Assembly: GCA_026770025.1 (NCBI GenBank)
Contig: JAMXDE010000021.1
Coordinates: 868,001-932,000, forward strand
Reading direction: 5' to 3'
Source of the DNA: Craspedostauros australis
Taxonomy: Eukaryota > Bacillariophyta > Bacillariophyceae > Mastogloiales > Achnanthaceae
Length of the DNA stretch: 64,000 bases
Shown here: in pieces, positions 52,535 to 62,317 of the stretch
How positions within the stretch are numbered: position 1 is the first letter of the stretch
Layout of the letters: every line of letters starts with the position of its first letter
The notes under the pieces: generated by a model
Database searches by the model: none
The model's input: the letters and a program-made list of their open reading frames with translations, nothing else
Told to the model about the DNA's origin: nothing
Program-made: the position numbers and the translations under genes

Positions 52535-55084
52535 ATGCTGCGCGCTGGTGATTGTGTGAAGGTGGCACCCCACCAACGCTCAGGTGGCAAGCTCCGTGAC
52601 CTGGGCGTATGTCATGTTGAGTTTGCAATGAAGCAGACCACGGATGGTGCTACAGTCAAACGCGATGGGCCTCTTGCACCAGGAGAGGTGGCAATGGTCA
52701 TGGTGACCCCAGTGATGGGGCAGAGCCGAATGTATGTTGTTCGTGAGGATCTGTGCGCGCCACACAGCCTCGCTACCTTTGCACGGACTCGCACTGCTGG
52801 TGGCCTTGCTAAGCCTTCCCTCCTTTCTCCCCAGCATCACTCCGTCGCTGCTGTGCGTGTCAACAACAAGGCTAAGCCCCCCACACCATCCCCAACTACC
52901 ACGGAATCGCAAGAAGCCAGCATCGCTGCTTTTCTCGAGGTCTCACGTCAGCAGAAGGAAACAGCAATCGACCGTCTCAACAAGCAGATGAAGAGAGGCG
53001 CGAAAACAAAAGGATGGTTGCGAAAGGATGGAGGGCGTAGCAACACTAAGCCCACCAATAGAAAGAAACAACTTGATACGCAAGACAAGCACAACTACAT
53101 CGTTCTCTACTTCAACTTGGGTGCGATCCCAGCCAACACGAAATTGATCGCCCATGCTTGGGATATTGGTGCCACCACTGTTGCAAGCAACATCAAGAAA
53201 TTCCAAAAGAACAAGCTGGAACGGAAGAAGCGCAGTGATGCAGGCAGCACCATCTTCACCTGCCCCAAGAAGCAACAGCAATACTTCACGCCGCGTGCCA
53301 TCTTCGCGAAACAACTGCAGCTCAAACATCCACAACAACGGTTGCCGCCTGAAGACATCTCTTATGCCTATGCCTCTGCTTCTCCTGAAGAGCTGGCATC
53401 CGCAAAATCCCTGTCTGATTCGTGGTTGGAGCGTGGTCCGTTCCTGCAATTTGAGCTCCAGGATGTGTTGCAACGATGCAATGGCGCAATCTCGTGGGAC
53501 GATATTGCACGCGAACTAGCAGGAAGGGGCAATGTCCAATGCGTTTGCGCGAACACCATTCGAACATACGTGATGGGATTGGAGGGCAGCAACTACCGTT
53601 CTACAACAATGCTCCCCAAGATCAAGGGCGACATCAAGGTGAAGCGCGACAGGTGGGCCAAGGACTTCTGTGTGTTCTGGGAATCAGCGGAGCTGTTCCT
53701 GAAAACGCAAGTTGTTGTTGTCCACATGGACGAAAAGTGGTTCTACTCTATTGTCGCTCGGCGCAACCTCAAACATGTGCCCCAGATGGGAGTTAAGCCT
53801 GTTGACCATGCTGTGCACCACAAGTGCCACATCGAAAAGACCATGGCGATTGCATCAACAGCGTTCGCCCCAACAAATAACTGTTTTGCGAAAGGAGGAA
53901 AGGCGTATCGGGTTAGCTTTGAACGTGTTGGGCGCATGGTCCCAGCGCAGAAGAATACGTACCAGCGAACTTGGGTCTCGCCAACCAAGTACAAGCACCT
54001 TCCTGATCCCAACAAAATCTCTCGTGTGAAGGGTGAACTGTACTTCCAAGCACTGGAGATCACAGGCAGCAAGGAAACAGATGGTCGTCTTGATAAGCCC
54101 AAGCCGAAATACAGCCTCAAGAAATTCTTCCGCGAAAAAGAACTCCCCGCACTGGATTCGCTCGCCAACAAAATCAGGGACGAAACGGGCAAGAACGTGG
54201 TGATTCGGTACCAGATGGATGGCGCAGGGCCACACAGAGACACGGAACTACTCAGGTTCATCAACGAGGAGTTCGACAGTCGCGGATGGCATCTACGATT
54301 TCAACCATCGAATTCTCCCATCACGAACGTGAAAGACGATGCGATATTCCCAGCGATGTCGAAACACGTGTCAGCACATCAAGGTAAGCACCACGGGAGT
54401 CGCATGTTCACCACTGATGCGTTGTGGGAAGCTTGCAAAACCTGTTGGGAGCAATTTGGGCTGGACAAGCTGGCGCGTGCGTATGTTCGTCACCATCAGA
54501 TTGCCTACGCAATTTGTGCTGCGGAAGGAGGTGACGAATTTGTGACGGAGCGCAAGGGACTGAGCATGAATGTGCGGAAACAAACGTTCACTGAAACTGA
54601 CAAGGACGGCAACGAGATCGGTGTGACTGTGTCTCACATGGACTTCGCGTTGGAGGAGGATGATGATGAGGCAACCAACATGACCACCAAGAAACCAACT
54701 GCAACAGGCAAGAAAGACAAATCAACTGGCTTCAAATATGCCAAGCCTGACATGAAAGGTATGTACAATGATGCCCTGAAGGTGATGGCTATCAGTGCTC
54801 TGCAGTGCCTGAAAACGAACCTGCCAACAACCAGCAGCCTCATTCCGTTGCTGGAGGAGCAAATCGTCGCGACCACCAAAGCCAACGAGGAGGCTGAACA
54901 CCAGAAGAAAGGCAAGAAGAAGAAGATACCCAGCAAGAGCAAAGCCGAGATCATTGAGCCTCGCAACAGCAATAGCAAAGCCAAAGCAGCACCCGCCATG
55001 AACACATTCGACGTGGCCATGTTCGCTGGCAAGGACGAGCATCACAGCAAAGCAGGGCAGGATACCAACACAGCAGAGGTGTAG
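52535..55084 (+). CDS. Mariner-like (Tc1/mariner, plant-type) transposase, intact frame
   Basis: An uninterrupted 849-codon frame for a DDE transposase. Catalytic blocks: HMDEKWFY (Asp399; plant mariner proteins have H.DEKWFY), VIRYQMDGAGPH (Asp562), and FQPSNSPITNVKDD (Asp601/602), giving a DD38-39D spacing typical of plant/stramenopile mariner elements. The usual SPD of the third block is SPI here, but the downstream Asp is kept. A DNA-binding helix-turn-helix probably lies at about 190-225 (FNLGAIPANTKLIAHAWDIGATTVASNIKKF). Unusual parts are about 180 N-terminal residues without a known domain and a Lys-rich C-terminal tail (KKGKKKKIP). Typical relatives are about 400-550 residues. I did not find the terminal inverted repeats, so element ends are unknown. 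Intact coding suggests recent activity or a retained function. Confidence 0.85.
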   Translation: MLRAGDCVKVAPHQRSGGKLRDLGVCHVEFAMKQTTDGATVKRDGPLAPGEVAMVMVTPVMGQSRMYVVREDLCAPHSLATFARTRTAGGLAKPSLLSPQHHSVAAVRVNNKAKPPTPSPTTTESQEASIAAFLEVSRQQKETAIDRLNKQMKRGAKTKGWLRKDGGRSNTKPTNRKKQLDTQDKHNYIVLYFNLGAIPANTKLIAHAWDIGATTVASNIKKFQKNKLERKKRSDAGSTIFTCPKKQQQYFTPRAIFAKQLQLKHPQQRLPPEDISYAYASASPEELASAKSLSDSWLERGPFLQFELQDVLQRCNGAISWDDIARELAGRGNVQCVCANTIRTYVMGLEGSNYRSTTMLPKIKGDIKVKRDRWAKDFCVFWESAELFLKTQVVVVHMDEKWFYSIVARRNLKHVPQMGVKPVDHAVHHKCHIEKTMAIASTAFAPTNNCFAKGGKAYRVSFERVGRMVPAQKNTYQRTWVSPTKYKHLPDPNKISRVKGELYFQALEITGSKETDGRLDKPKPKYSLKKFFREKELPALDSLANKIRDETGKNVVIRYQMDGAGPHRDTELLRFINEEFDSRGWHLRFQPSNSPITNVKDDAIFPAMSKHVSAHQGKHHGSRMFTTDALWEACKTCWEQFGLDKLARAYVRHHQIAYAICAAEGGDEFVTERKGLSMNVRKQTFTETDKDGNEIGVTVSHMDFALEEDDDEATNMTTKKPTATGKKDKSTGFKYAKPDMKGMYNDALKVMAISALQCLKTNLPTTSSLIPLLEEQIVATTKANEEAEHQKKGKKKKIPSKSKAEIIEPRNSNSKAKAAPAMNTFDVAMFAGKDEHHSKAGQDTNTAEV

Positions 55085-55813
55085 CTGCAAATCAAAGTAG
55101 TAGTAGTATATGTTATAGGCGCACCTGTGATTGGAGTGCCCGTGTGCGCATCGTCTGTTGGATGGCATGGAGGATTGTGATGTGTGGTGTGTGATGTTTG
55201 TTTTGTGTTTTGTGTTTTGTGATGAGTGATGTGATTTTGTGACGCAGACCGTTATTTTTGTGTCGTGAATGGTGTGCGTTGTGGAGCCATCACGTTGTGT
55301 CGTGCCGCTCTGGTCGGAAAAATTCCAGCCGAACCACACACACAAAACGCTCCAAGGCCTCAACTGCGTCGATCGGAGCGCCAGCACAATCGGTGTGTGT
55401 CGCACAAACCAATCGAATGGCAAAGGCTTCTCTCTGTTGTCGCCGCACTTGTATATCTGTACCACATCGTACCATGCCAGTACTCCGCTTTCTTTTCATC
55501 ACAAATGTGCAACCCTCATGATCTTCGCTGCCATCAAGTCCAAGCATCCGTACTCGTCACTGGAGCACCAACGATGCATCCTCTGATCATTCATCTCTGT
55601 TGGTGCCTTGTCAATGGCACGGCCACTGGCACAATCGTCATGTATTGGTAGAGTAGAGTAGAGCAAAGCAGAGCGCAACAAATACACACCATAAAATGCT
55701 CGTATGCTATACTATGCTGTGTTGTGATGTGATGTGCTAGTGCAGCTCCTATAATACGTTACATACGACTATGCATTGTGCCCATTGCACCCACTGCACC
55801 TTTCTTGTGTAAT
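55085..55813. other. Intergenic region right of the transposase
   Basis: About 730 bp, with TGTGTTTTGTG-type simple sequence at about 55170-55245 and a TACTCGT motif at about 55551. No gene recognised. Confidence 0.45.
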
Positions 55814-56116
55814 CTATCTATTCCACCACAGTTCGGAAGCATCCAAACCCCGAACATTGGTGATCTTCTTGATGCATATCATGTTGTTGCGCTTGGTATC
55901 GCACGCGCTGTGATGGCTGGGTGACAGCCAGCTGACATCGACCTCGTCAAATCCGCATTCGATGAACCATTCCGTCGTCTGCGTGCTGAAGACGAAGATA
56001 CAGGATGCCCCCTCCTGCAGACACAGACGTTCCAGATAGCCAAGCATGGCATCACCGAGTCTTTGTTTTAGTTCGCACATAGCGCTTCCTCGATGAGCTG
56101 GCCTCGAACAAGACAA
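55814..56116 (-). pseudogene. C-terminal fragment of N-acetylglutamate synthase (GNAT domain)
   Basis: About 80 residues match the end of the acetyltransferase domain of ArgA-type N-acetylglutamate synthase: GDAMLGYLERLCLQEGASCIFVFSTQTTEWFIECGF, then DEVDVSWLSPS and MICIKKI before the stop. In the family this corresponds to G.G..LL..LE..A...G...VFVLST.T..WF.ERGF. The sequence before LGDAMLG is not recognisable, and no amino-acid-kinase part or earlier GNAT exon is visible within the next kilobase. It is therefore most likely a truncated relic; a last exon following a very long intron is the alternative. The normal enzyme starts arginine synthesis. The boundary of the fragment is near 56075. 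Confidence 0.6.
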
Positions 56117-56551
56117 GTTTAGAATACTCGACGAGTTGAACGACGAGCACGCAAGTGCACTCGTATGAACGTCTGGACAGAGCGGTTGAGACTGCAGTCA
56201 GGTTGTGTGGTTCATCTTCGGATATGCCCCCTTGAAGTCATGGGCAAAGGTACCATATCATACTATACTAGCACATGGAAGTACCAGAATGCACAACTGG
56301 CAAGGCGCGGCGCCGCACAGGATGCAAGCGATTGTTACACGACCGTATTGTAACGTGTGAAGATGTACTCTTAATTTGTTATCTTGATGACGTTTCCGGA
56401 TCACATCGATACGTGGCGATGCAATGTGATCGAGATATCTTCTCATTGTTGGCCTTTCTGTCCTCCGTCTGTTCTTCAGTGTTTGTGTGCCAGCATGTGT
56501 TCGTGCGAGTACACACGCACATGTGCGTGCGGCAGGGAAGTGGAATTCTCC

Positions 56552-59500
56552 TCATCCGTCCTCTCCGCAGAACGACGCCGCTCTTGTTTGGTGACGATGT
56601 GCGATGGCTCTCAGCGTGCTTGAGGACCCTGCCATGCCTTGTTGTGCCTGCGCTTGTGTCTGCAACTTCTGAGATGTGCTGATCGGCGCACCGGATGTGA
56701 AAAGATCATCGTTGGACATGTGCTCACATGGATCGAAAAATTCCATGTCACTGCTGTTGTCGTCGCTGTTGTCGTCGTTGGCCTCCATGCTTACTTCGTT
56801 CATGACCATTTCATGTGGATCCCTGATCCATCTCACTTCCGTCCTGCAAGCTTCTGCCATCTCCATTGTCAACATGACTTTCGTCATCGCGAATGTCAAC
56901 ATCGGCGATGTCGCCGGAAAGGTTTTGTTTGCCCGCATTGTCACTGATGTCATCGTCTTCCTCCTCTCCGCAGCTGTCCGCGCCGATGTCGAAATCTCTG
57001 GATTGGTTGGACATTCTGGCATCAAGATGATCATGTGTTGATCTGCGAAGAGTGAATCAACCTCTCAGTAGTCCAGAATATTCGACATGGTTCCTTGCTG
57101 GCGACCTTGTCGCGAGAGATTGGATCTGATTTAGCGTGAAGCCAACTGGAAGCGCGAGCGAGCAGTCGATGAACATCCCGATCTTGCGTGACCATACAAT
57201 ACCTCACTTCGGCTGCTGGACGGGCCTCATTGGCCTCATGGTCCTCCTGCCGCGCTTCCTTCAGTCTCCGCTTGAGGATCTCAACCTCGGTATGAGGTCT
57301 TTGGAACACATGGTGGTGGAGTTGTGAAGTTGCGCAGTTGAGTCATGGGTCCTTTGTGAGAAAGGAAAGCGAGGGAACATGCGGCACAACTGAAGAAGTG
57401 AAGGGAAGAGTGCCAAAATCTTGAAAATAGAATGAGAGTTCGGTCGACATCTCGAATCCCCCCACTTCACACAATGAAGGCAATCTCAGCGATGGCAAGG
57501 CAGTGGCACCTGAAACAGAATTGGAGTCTCTCTGGATCTCAACTTACAATCTTTGGGTGTGTAGGACGCGATTTCCATCCACGAGACGTTGGGGAGGACA
57601 GCTGCAATGTTGGCATGATGTGCTGGTTGTGGCACGATTGGCTGCACGACGTTGGCATTGACACACATCATGAGATATTTGAACGGCTCTCGGAAGCTAT
57701 CACGGTAGTGGCTGATAAGGACGGCTCCATATTCGACTGAGGATGACAACTTCATTTGTGCCATGGGCATCTTCCACCATTCCGCTGAAACGGACTGCGG
57801 ATTCAACAGTGTTTGTGAAACCTTGAGTCTTCGGCGGGATCACCGAAGATGGATCCACACAGTTGTCCCTCCGCGAAACCATGATGAATTCATCATCCAC
57901 TCAAATCGTTGCATCGATTCGGATGATGCGAAAGTATGTGTTCGTTTGTTGTTCATTTGCAATGCAACGATGAAGAGCAAGAGGTGGGTACCAAGGCGTC
58001 AGATTCTATTGCATCGTGGTGAATTGGCGTTGGCATTGTGGCGCAGCCCACAGCAGTCCACTGTTCGCTTCGCACAAGGAACAGAGCAAAATGATCTCCA
58101 ATAATTGCACAGTGGGTGACGAGCAACAGGCCCATTGCAAATTGACAGCAATGGACCGTCGAAGGGCTGTGCTGGCTTGAACAGGTGAACGGATGGTGGT
58201 GAAGGTTGTGGGCGATTATCAACAGACCGTTTGTCATGAGCGTCGCCGCATGGCACCTACCTGGTGCGATGAAGATACCGTCTCTGGTTTGAGGAGATTC
58301 TGTATTTTCAATATGCACGCGATATTGATACCAGCCCGGTGTAGATCCGGTCAAACACAAATGGGGCCTCTCCTTTGTCTGCGGCTATTTCCAGGGCGTT
58401 GCCTGGATGACATGAATGTCATCAATCTTCTGTGCTCCAAGATTATTTGGCGTCCATCTTTGCAATGACTCGTGGCAACGCTGAACCACCTCTTGTTGAA
58501 GCTCAATGCATGTCATTTGATTTGGTGGAGGAATGGAGCACCAGGTGCGGGATGTGTTGTGATGTGACGAGACGTGGCAAGAAGTAGTTAGATGTGAGAA
58601 GCGATAGGAACATAGTCGTGCAGCAAGGGAACTTGGTGCCGATCATATGACAACTAGTGTCTGGTGTGATTCGCAGGTGTGCAGCTCAAAAACTGCACCA
58701 TCTCAACATGTTGCTCAGACAGGAGGAGAAAGAAGAAAGAAAGAATTCAGGCATGGGCCCATACATTCAGGTGTGCATGAGCGAAGATCCACCTGCTCAC
58801 ATCATTTCAAAGCATGTCATAGCAGAGCGACGAATCACGACCATCACTTACCATATTGTGCTGAGCAAGGCCCGAAGAGGGACACCATGAGACACATCAG
58901 ATATCCTGTTCCAGGGCCTGCATTGAGTACCTTGAGCAGAGTGTTGGGATGAAAGTCGAACAGCTCCATGATGAAGTTGTACATGTATGGGGCTGAGGAG
59001 CGAACGTAACCCTCTCGAATGGGCTGATCGCTGTGGGCCACTCGAAGTTGGCTTTGCACGACGAGGTGCGCCCGATCAACATTTTGGCATTCATCCGCCA
59101 CATCCATGGACTTGATGACGTCGTTGCCCAAATTGCCTGGAATGTGGAATACAGCCAGGGTGTTGGGATGGTTGGCAGTGTAGTTCGCGGAACCACGGAA
59201 CGTGTCGCAGAAGGTCGATTCTCGGATGCTGTTGGCATCCATCCCCTCTGGCAGTTCGCAGCCGTTCGCTGCATCACAATCCAGCTTGTCACGGTTGATG
59301 ATATTGATGACCTTTGGATCGATGGTGAGGAAGGATGTGTCTTCGCATTTGGAATCGTCTGCATCATTGTAGACATCAGCGGTTGCGGCTTGTGCTGCTA
59401 CTGTTTCGTCTGCGTCGGACAGCTCGTCAATGCGCTTTGTCGAATTCCGAGACGATTGGATGTTGCTGGTTTCCATTGTGAGACTGGTCAACGTGGAGTG

Positions 59501-59743
59501 TTGTTGGCTGTCCTGGCATGGCAAATTTTGTTGTTGCCGCGCGCAGTCATCATCGTGTCTTGTGGAGGAGGAGTCACACGATGTCTCTTCCTCTGTTGTG
59601 ACTCGTTTTTCATGACGTGGAATCCGTTCCATGTGACGTAGAAGACGGATCAGCGAGAGTAAACACGAAATAGCTCTAAATATCCAATCGCCGTTTCTCC
59701 CAAAAGCAAGCAAACCAGTGGCAACAAGGGGCCAAAACTCCAC
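56552..59743 (-). pseudogene. Decayed isoaspartyl-methyltransferase-like gene with diatom-specific tail
   Basis: The 5' part is open to about 58844 and carries the PIMT-like core: AHSDQPIREGYVRSSAPYMY, then VLNAGPGTGYLMCLM (SAM-binding loop), ending at a GTAAGT donor. Further 3' the family continues in changing frames: CIELQQEVVQRCHESLQRW (58450-58510), GNALEIAADKGEAPFVFDRIYTG (58340-58405), AGINIACILKIQNLL (58290-58340), DGIFIAPG (about 58260-58280), FREPFKYLMMC...AAVLPNVSWMEIASYT (57540-57700) and PHTEVEILKRRLKEAR...DRDVHRLLAR (57160-57310), then acidic tail pieces to about 56552. Frame jumps lie near 58404, 58337 and 58283, and no AG acceptor precedes CIELQQ. In diatom homologues, as I recall, these pieces form one protein. 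I call it a pseudogene; both outer limits are approximate. Confidence 0.65.
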
Positions 59744-60313
59744 AACTAGTGATATCGCGACACCGTTTTACATTGAGTGCAGCTAGTAATCTACTAGCAG
59801 CTAGCATATTAGTATACTACTCGCAGGGGAGGAGCAGAGCGCTTTGACAGAGGCAGCATCCTTGCTTTGCTGTCCTTCGCTGTCCTTCGCTTCCTGATAG
59901 TCATCTTTCGCCATTTGAGCATCATGCCCAACGTTCCATCACGTTGCACTGACGAAAGTCCGGCAAATGGCTCATACGCACGTAGATCGTACATATCATA
60001 AGTCACAGTGTAGGCACGGCATGGGATTGTAGGAGGATGACCGTTGCCATGTTGTGGCAGTACTCGTCACATGTGTAGAGCGGAACACTCCAGCAGTATT
60101 GGTGACCTGAAGACTAGATGAACACAGACTTTGGTTGACCCATCCATTGTCTCCCGTCTGAACCCTCCCCGTCCTCCCGCAAGCGATGCGTTCAACCACG
60201 ATGCCAACTGATACAGTGGCACGAGTACTCTAGCGTTCTTCCGTTCAAACACGTTGTGTCGAAATCGGTTCTGTTGTGTTCAATTGCAATTGCGAATGCG
60301 CAGGGTCGTGCGC
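59744..60313. other. Intergenic region
   Basis: About 570 bp between the methyltransferase-like pseudogene and the stop of the Cys-rich gene. TACTCGT/ACGAGTA motifs at about 60061 and 60221. No gene recognised. Confidence 0.45.
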
Positions 60314-61655
60314 TCAACCAAACATGCCCGGCATCCAAGATAGCTTCTGCGAGCTCGTGTTGAAACTGCTTCCATGCCCGTTGCCCTTGGTGCTGTCCTT
60401 GTCAGACGCCGACGCTGATGATCCAGGGCCCGTCGTCGTGCTTGCTGTCATCTCGTCTGCGTCATGCTTCTTGCTGCCGCCCTTCGAGGTCCTAGCGATG
60501 CGATAATCCGTCAGCGGTTCCCACTCCGGCCCTTTGGGGCAGAACGGCGGGCGCTTTTTGCGGAAGAACAGCTTCGGCCTTTGGCATTCGCCCTCGACGC
60601 AGTCATCCGTATTCTCGTTGCCGCAGTACTCGCAAGATTTGGGCAACGCATAGACACCTGGTGGCACAGGGTTGTGCTGGGGGTCCTGGATAACGACTGA
60701 ACCGCGTTCCTGGTGGTGGCGTGAAAAGAATGGGAAGAACGATAGCGGCTCTTGGCAAGGCTGTCATCACGGACGGCATCATTCGCGAGCCCATCAGATT
60801 GAGGGTCGACCAGTAGTGGAAAGTAGGAATGAAAACGACGTTGATGGGATGGAGATGAAGACGGAAGGTGAGAATGTCGTTGCGGTTTGGGGTGCAGGGG
60901 ATCATCGAGTATTGCTCGTAGATCACAATCGAGCAATCCATGTGGATGCGCAGGTAGGAGGATGGCGCGTATCGAATCCATGCATGCATGCATCCATCTA
61001 GCCATCCATCCGTTCATTCACGAATTCAGGCGGAGCACACATGTGTGTTGTGTGTTCAACAAGACACTTGTACGGTGCAACGCGTTGCACTCACAATTGA
61101 TAAGTCCAATCTGCCTTGGCATCCTGGCAGAACATCGTACAGATGGTCCCAATCTCGTGGATCGGAGTTGTGTGATTGCTGCGCATCACCGGTTTGGTTG
61201 CCTGGAGTCGCAACCTGATCGATATGGTTGCTGTTCTTATCACCGCCAGAGGCTGTGGGAGGCGACGCCGGAGCATCTGTGCGCAATCCATTGCCACCTC
61301 CTATCTGTGCTTGCAGCGGTCTCCTTGGCGGTCGACCCGATACAGAGTTGTTGCCATCATCCGGGTCCACCGTCATCACCATCTTCTGTCCATTGCTTCT
61401 TCCGTTGGCGTTGACACTGCCGTTGACATTGCCGTTGATGATGCCGTTGATGATGCTTTTTGCTTCCACTCTCTCTCCTTCTATCACGTCGGAGTCTTCA
61501 TCATCATCATCTTCATCATCTTCAAGCAAGCTCCTCGATAACGGAGCTTCGTTCGATTGTGACTGAATCATCCTGAGATACCTTGCGTGTTGCTGCACTC
61601 GGACCAAAGAACTTGTTGAATCTCTGTGAGAGCAGAGGATGTCAGAGGAGAGCAC
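60314..61655 (-). CDS. Unknown acidic, Cys-rich protein, two exons
   Basis: Proposed exons are 61095-61655 and 60314-60685, joined over a 409-bp intron (GTGAGT...CCAG, phase 0), giving up to 310 residues. The start is uncertain: 61655 is the most distal ATG, and 61574 (MIQSQSNEAPL) is equally possible. The N-terminal part is acidic (EDDEDDDDED) with Asn/Gly repeats (INGNVNGSVNANG), then DPRDWDHLYDVLPGCQ. Exon 2 has a Cys cluster CEYCGNENTDDCVEGEC, spaced like a small zinc site, followed by a basic block KLFFRKKRPPFCPKGPEWEPLTDYRI and a Ser/Thr/Gly-rich tail. I do not recognise the family. There is no signal peptide or membrane segment. The reading of the Cys block is much more protein-like than other frames. 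Confidence 0.5.
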
Positions 61656-62317
61656 TCTGCGGAGAGAGCAGGGCAGAATAGGAGAGGAGCGGGACTGTTT
61701 CGATGCTATTGAACTCCTGCGGTTCTATCGGATTGTGCAAGTATATCGCTCTTTCCGTACTCTGAAACAACCTTCTGCGACGGTCTGCAACGACGCAACT
61801 GTCCTCGGCCGTCTTGGCTTGACTTCACTCAACCTGGCTTCAAGTGACCTCGACTCCAATTGAGTTCAATTGGCTTGATTTGAGTTGGTCGGATTTCTTC
61901 GCCTTTTCTCACTCTTGTGTTTGTTGGCAGACGCACAGCTCATGCGCGGTGTTGCTGTGCCAAGCTTCGTGATTTCGGTGACCGTTGCGCTGTTTGGTTG
62001 TCATTTGTTGCGTAGATTGGGGTTTAAGGTAGTAACTTCAAATAACGACAATTATGAGCATTCTCGAAAGCGAGACTGAAACGATCGAACGGAAATATAA
62101 ATGTAGATTGCATTTATCACCGTGGCTTCTGATAAGCAAATTCTGTTGTTTGTCTTTGTGTTGGTGGCGTCTTGGCGCGCAAAACAAGAAACGGAACAAT
62201 GAGCAGAGCAGAGCATTGCGACAAGCAAAGCTTCGCCTCCCCCCCTTGCACTTCATACATGCATTCATGCATGCATGCATTCAACGAGCATCCCTACAAT
62301 TGCAACAAGATCTGACG
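61656..62317. other. Divergent intergenic region
   Basis: About 660 bp between the Cys-rich gene and the membrane protein gene. A CATGCATTCATGCATGCATGCATTC run at about 62257-62282 is a simple repeat. The frame of the downstream gene is open further upstream, so part of this may be coding. Confidence 0.45.

Larger units (their letters stand above)
52190..55260 (+). mobile_element. Mariner-like DNA transposon, ends not determined
   Basis: Approximate extent of the element around the intact transposase. The left limit is set near where sequence character changes, just before the hairpin at 52239-52266; the right limit is a guess within about 200 bp after the stop. No TA-flanked inverted repeats were identified by eye. 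Confidence 0.35.
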
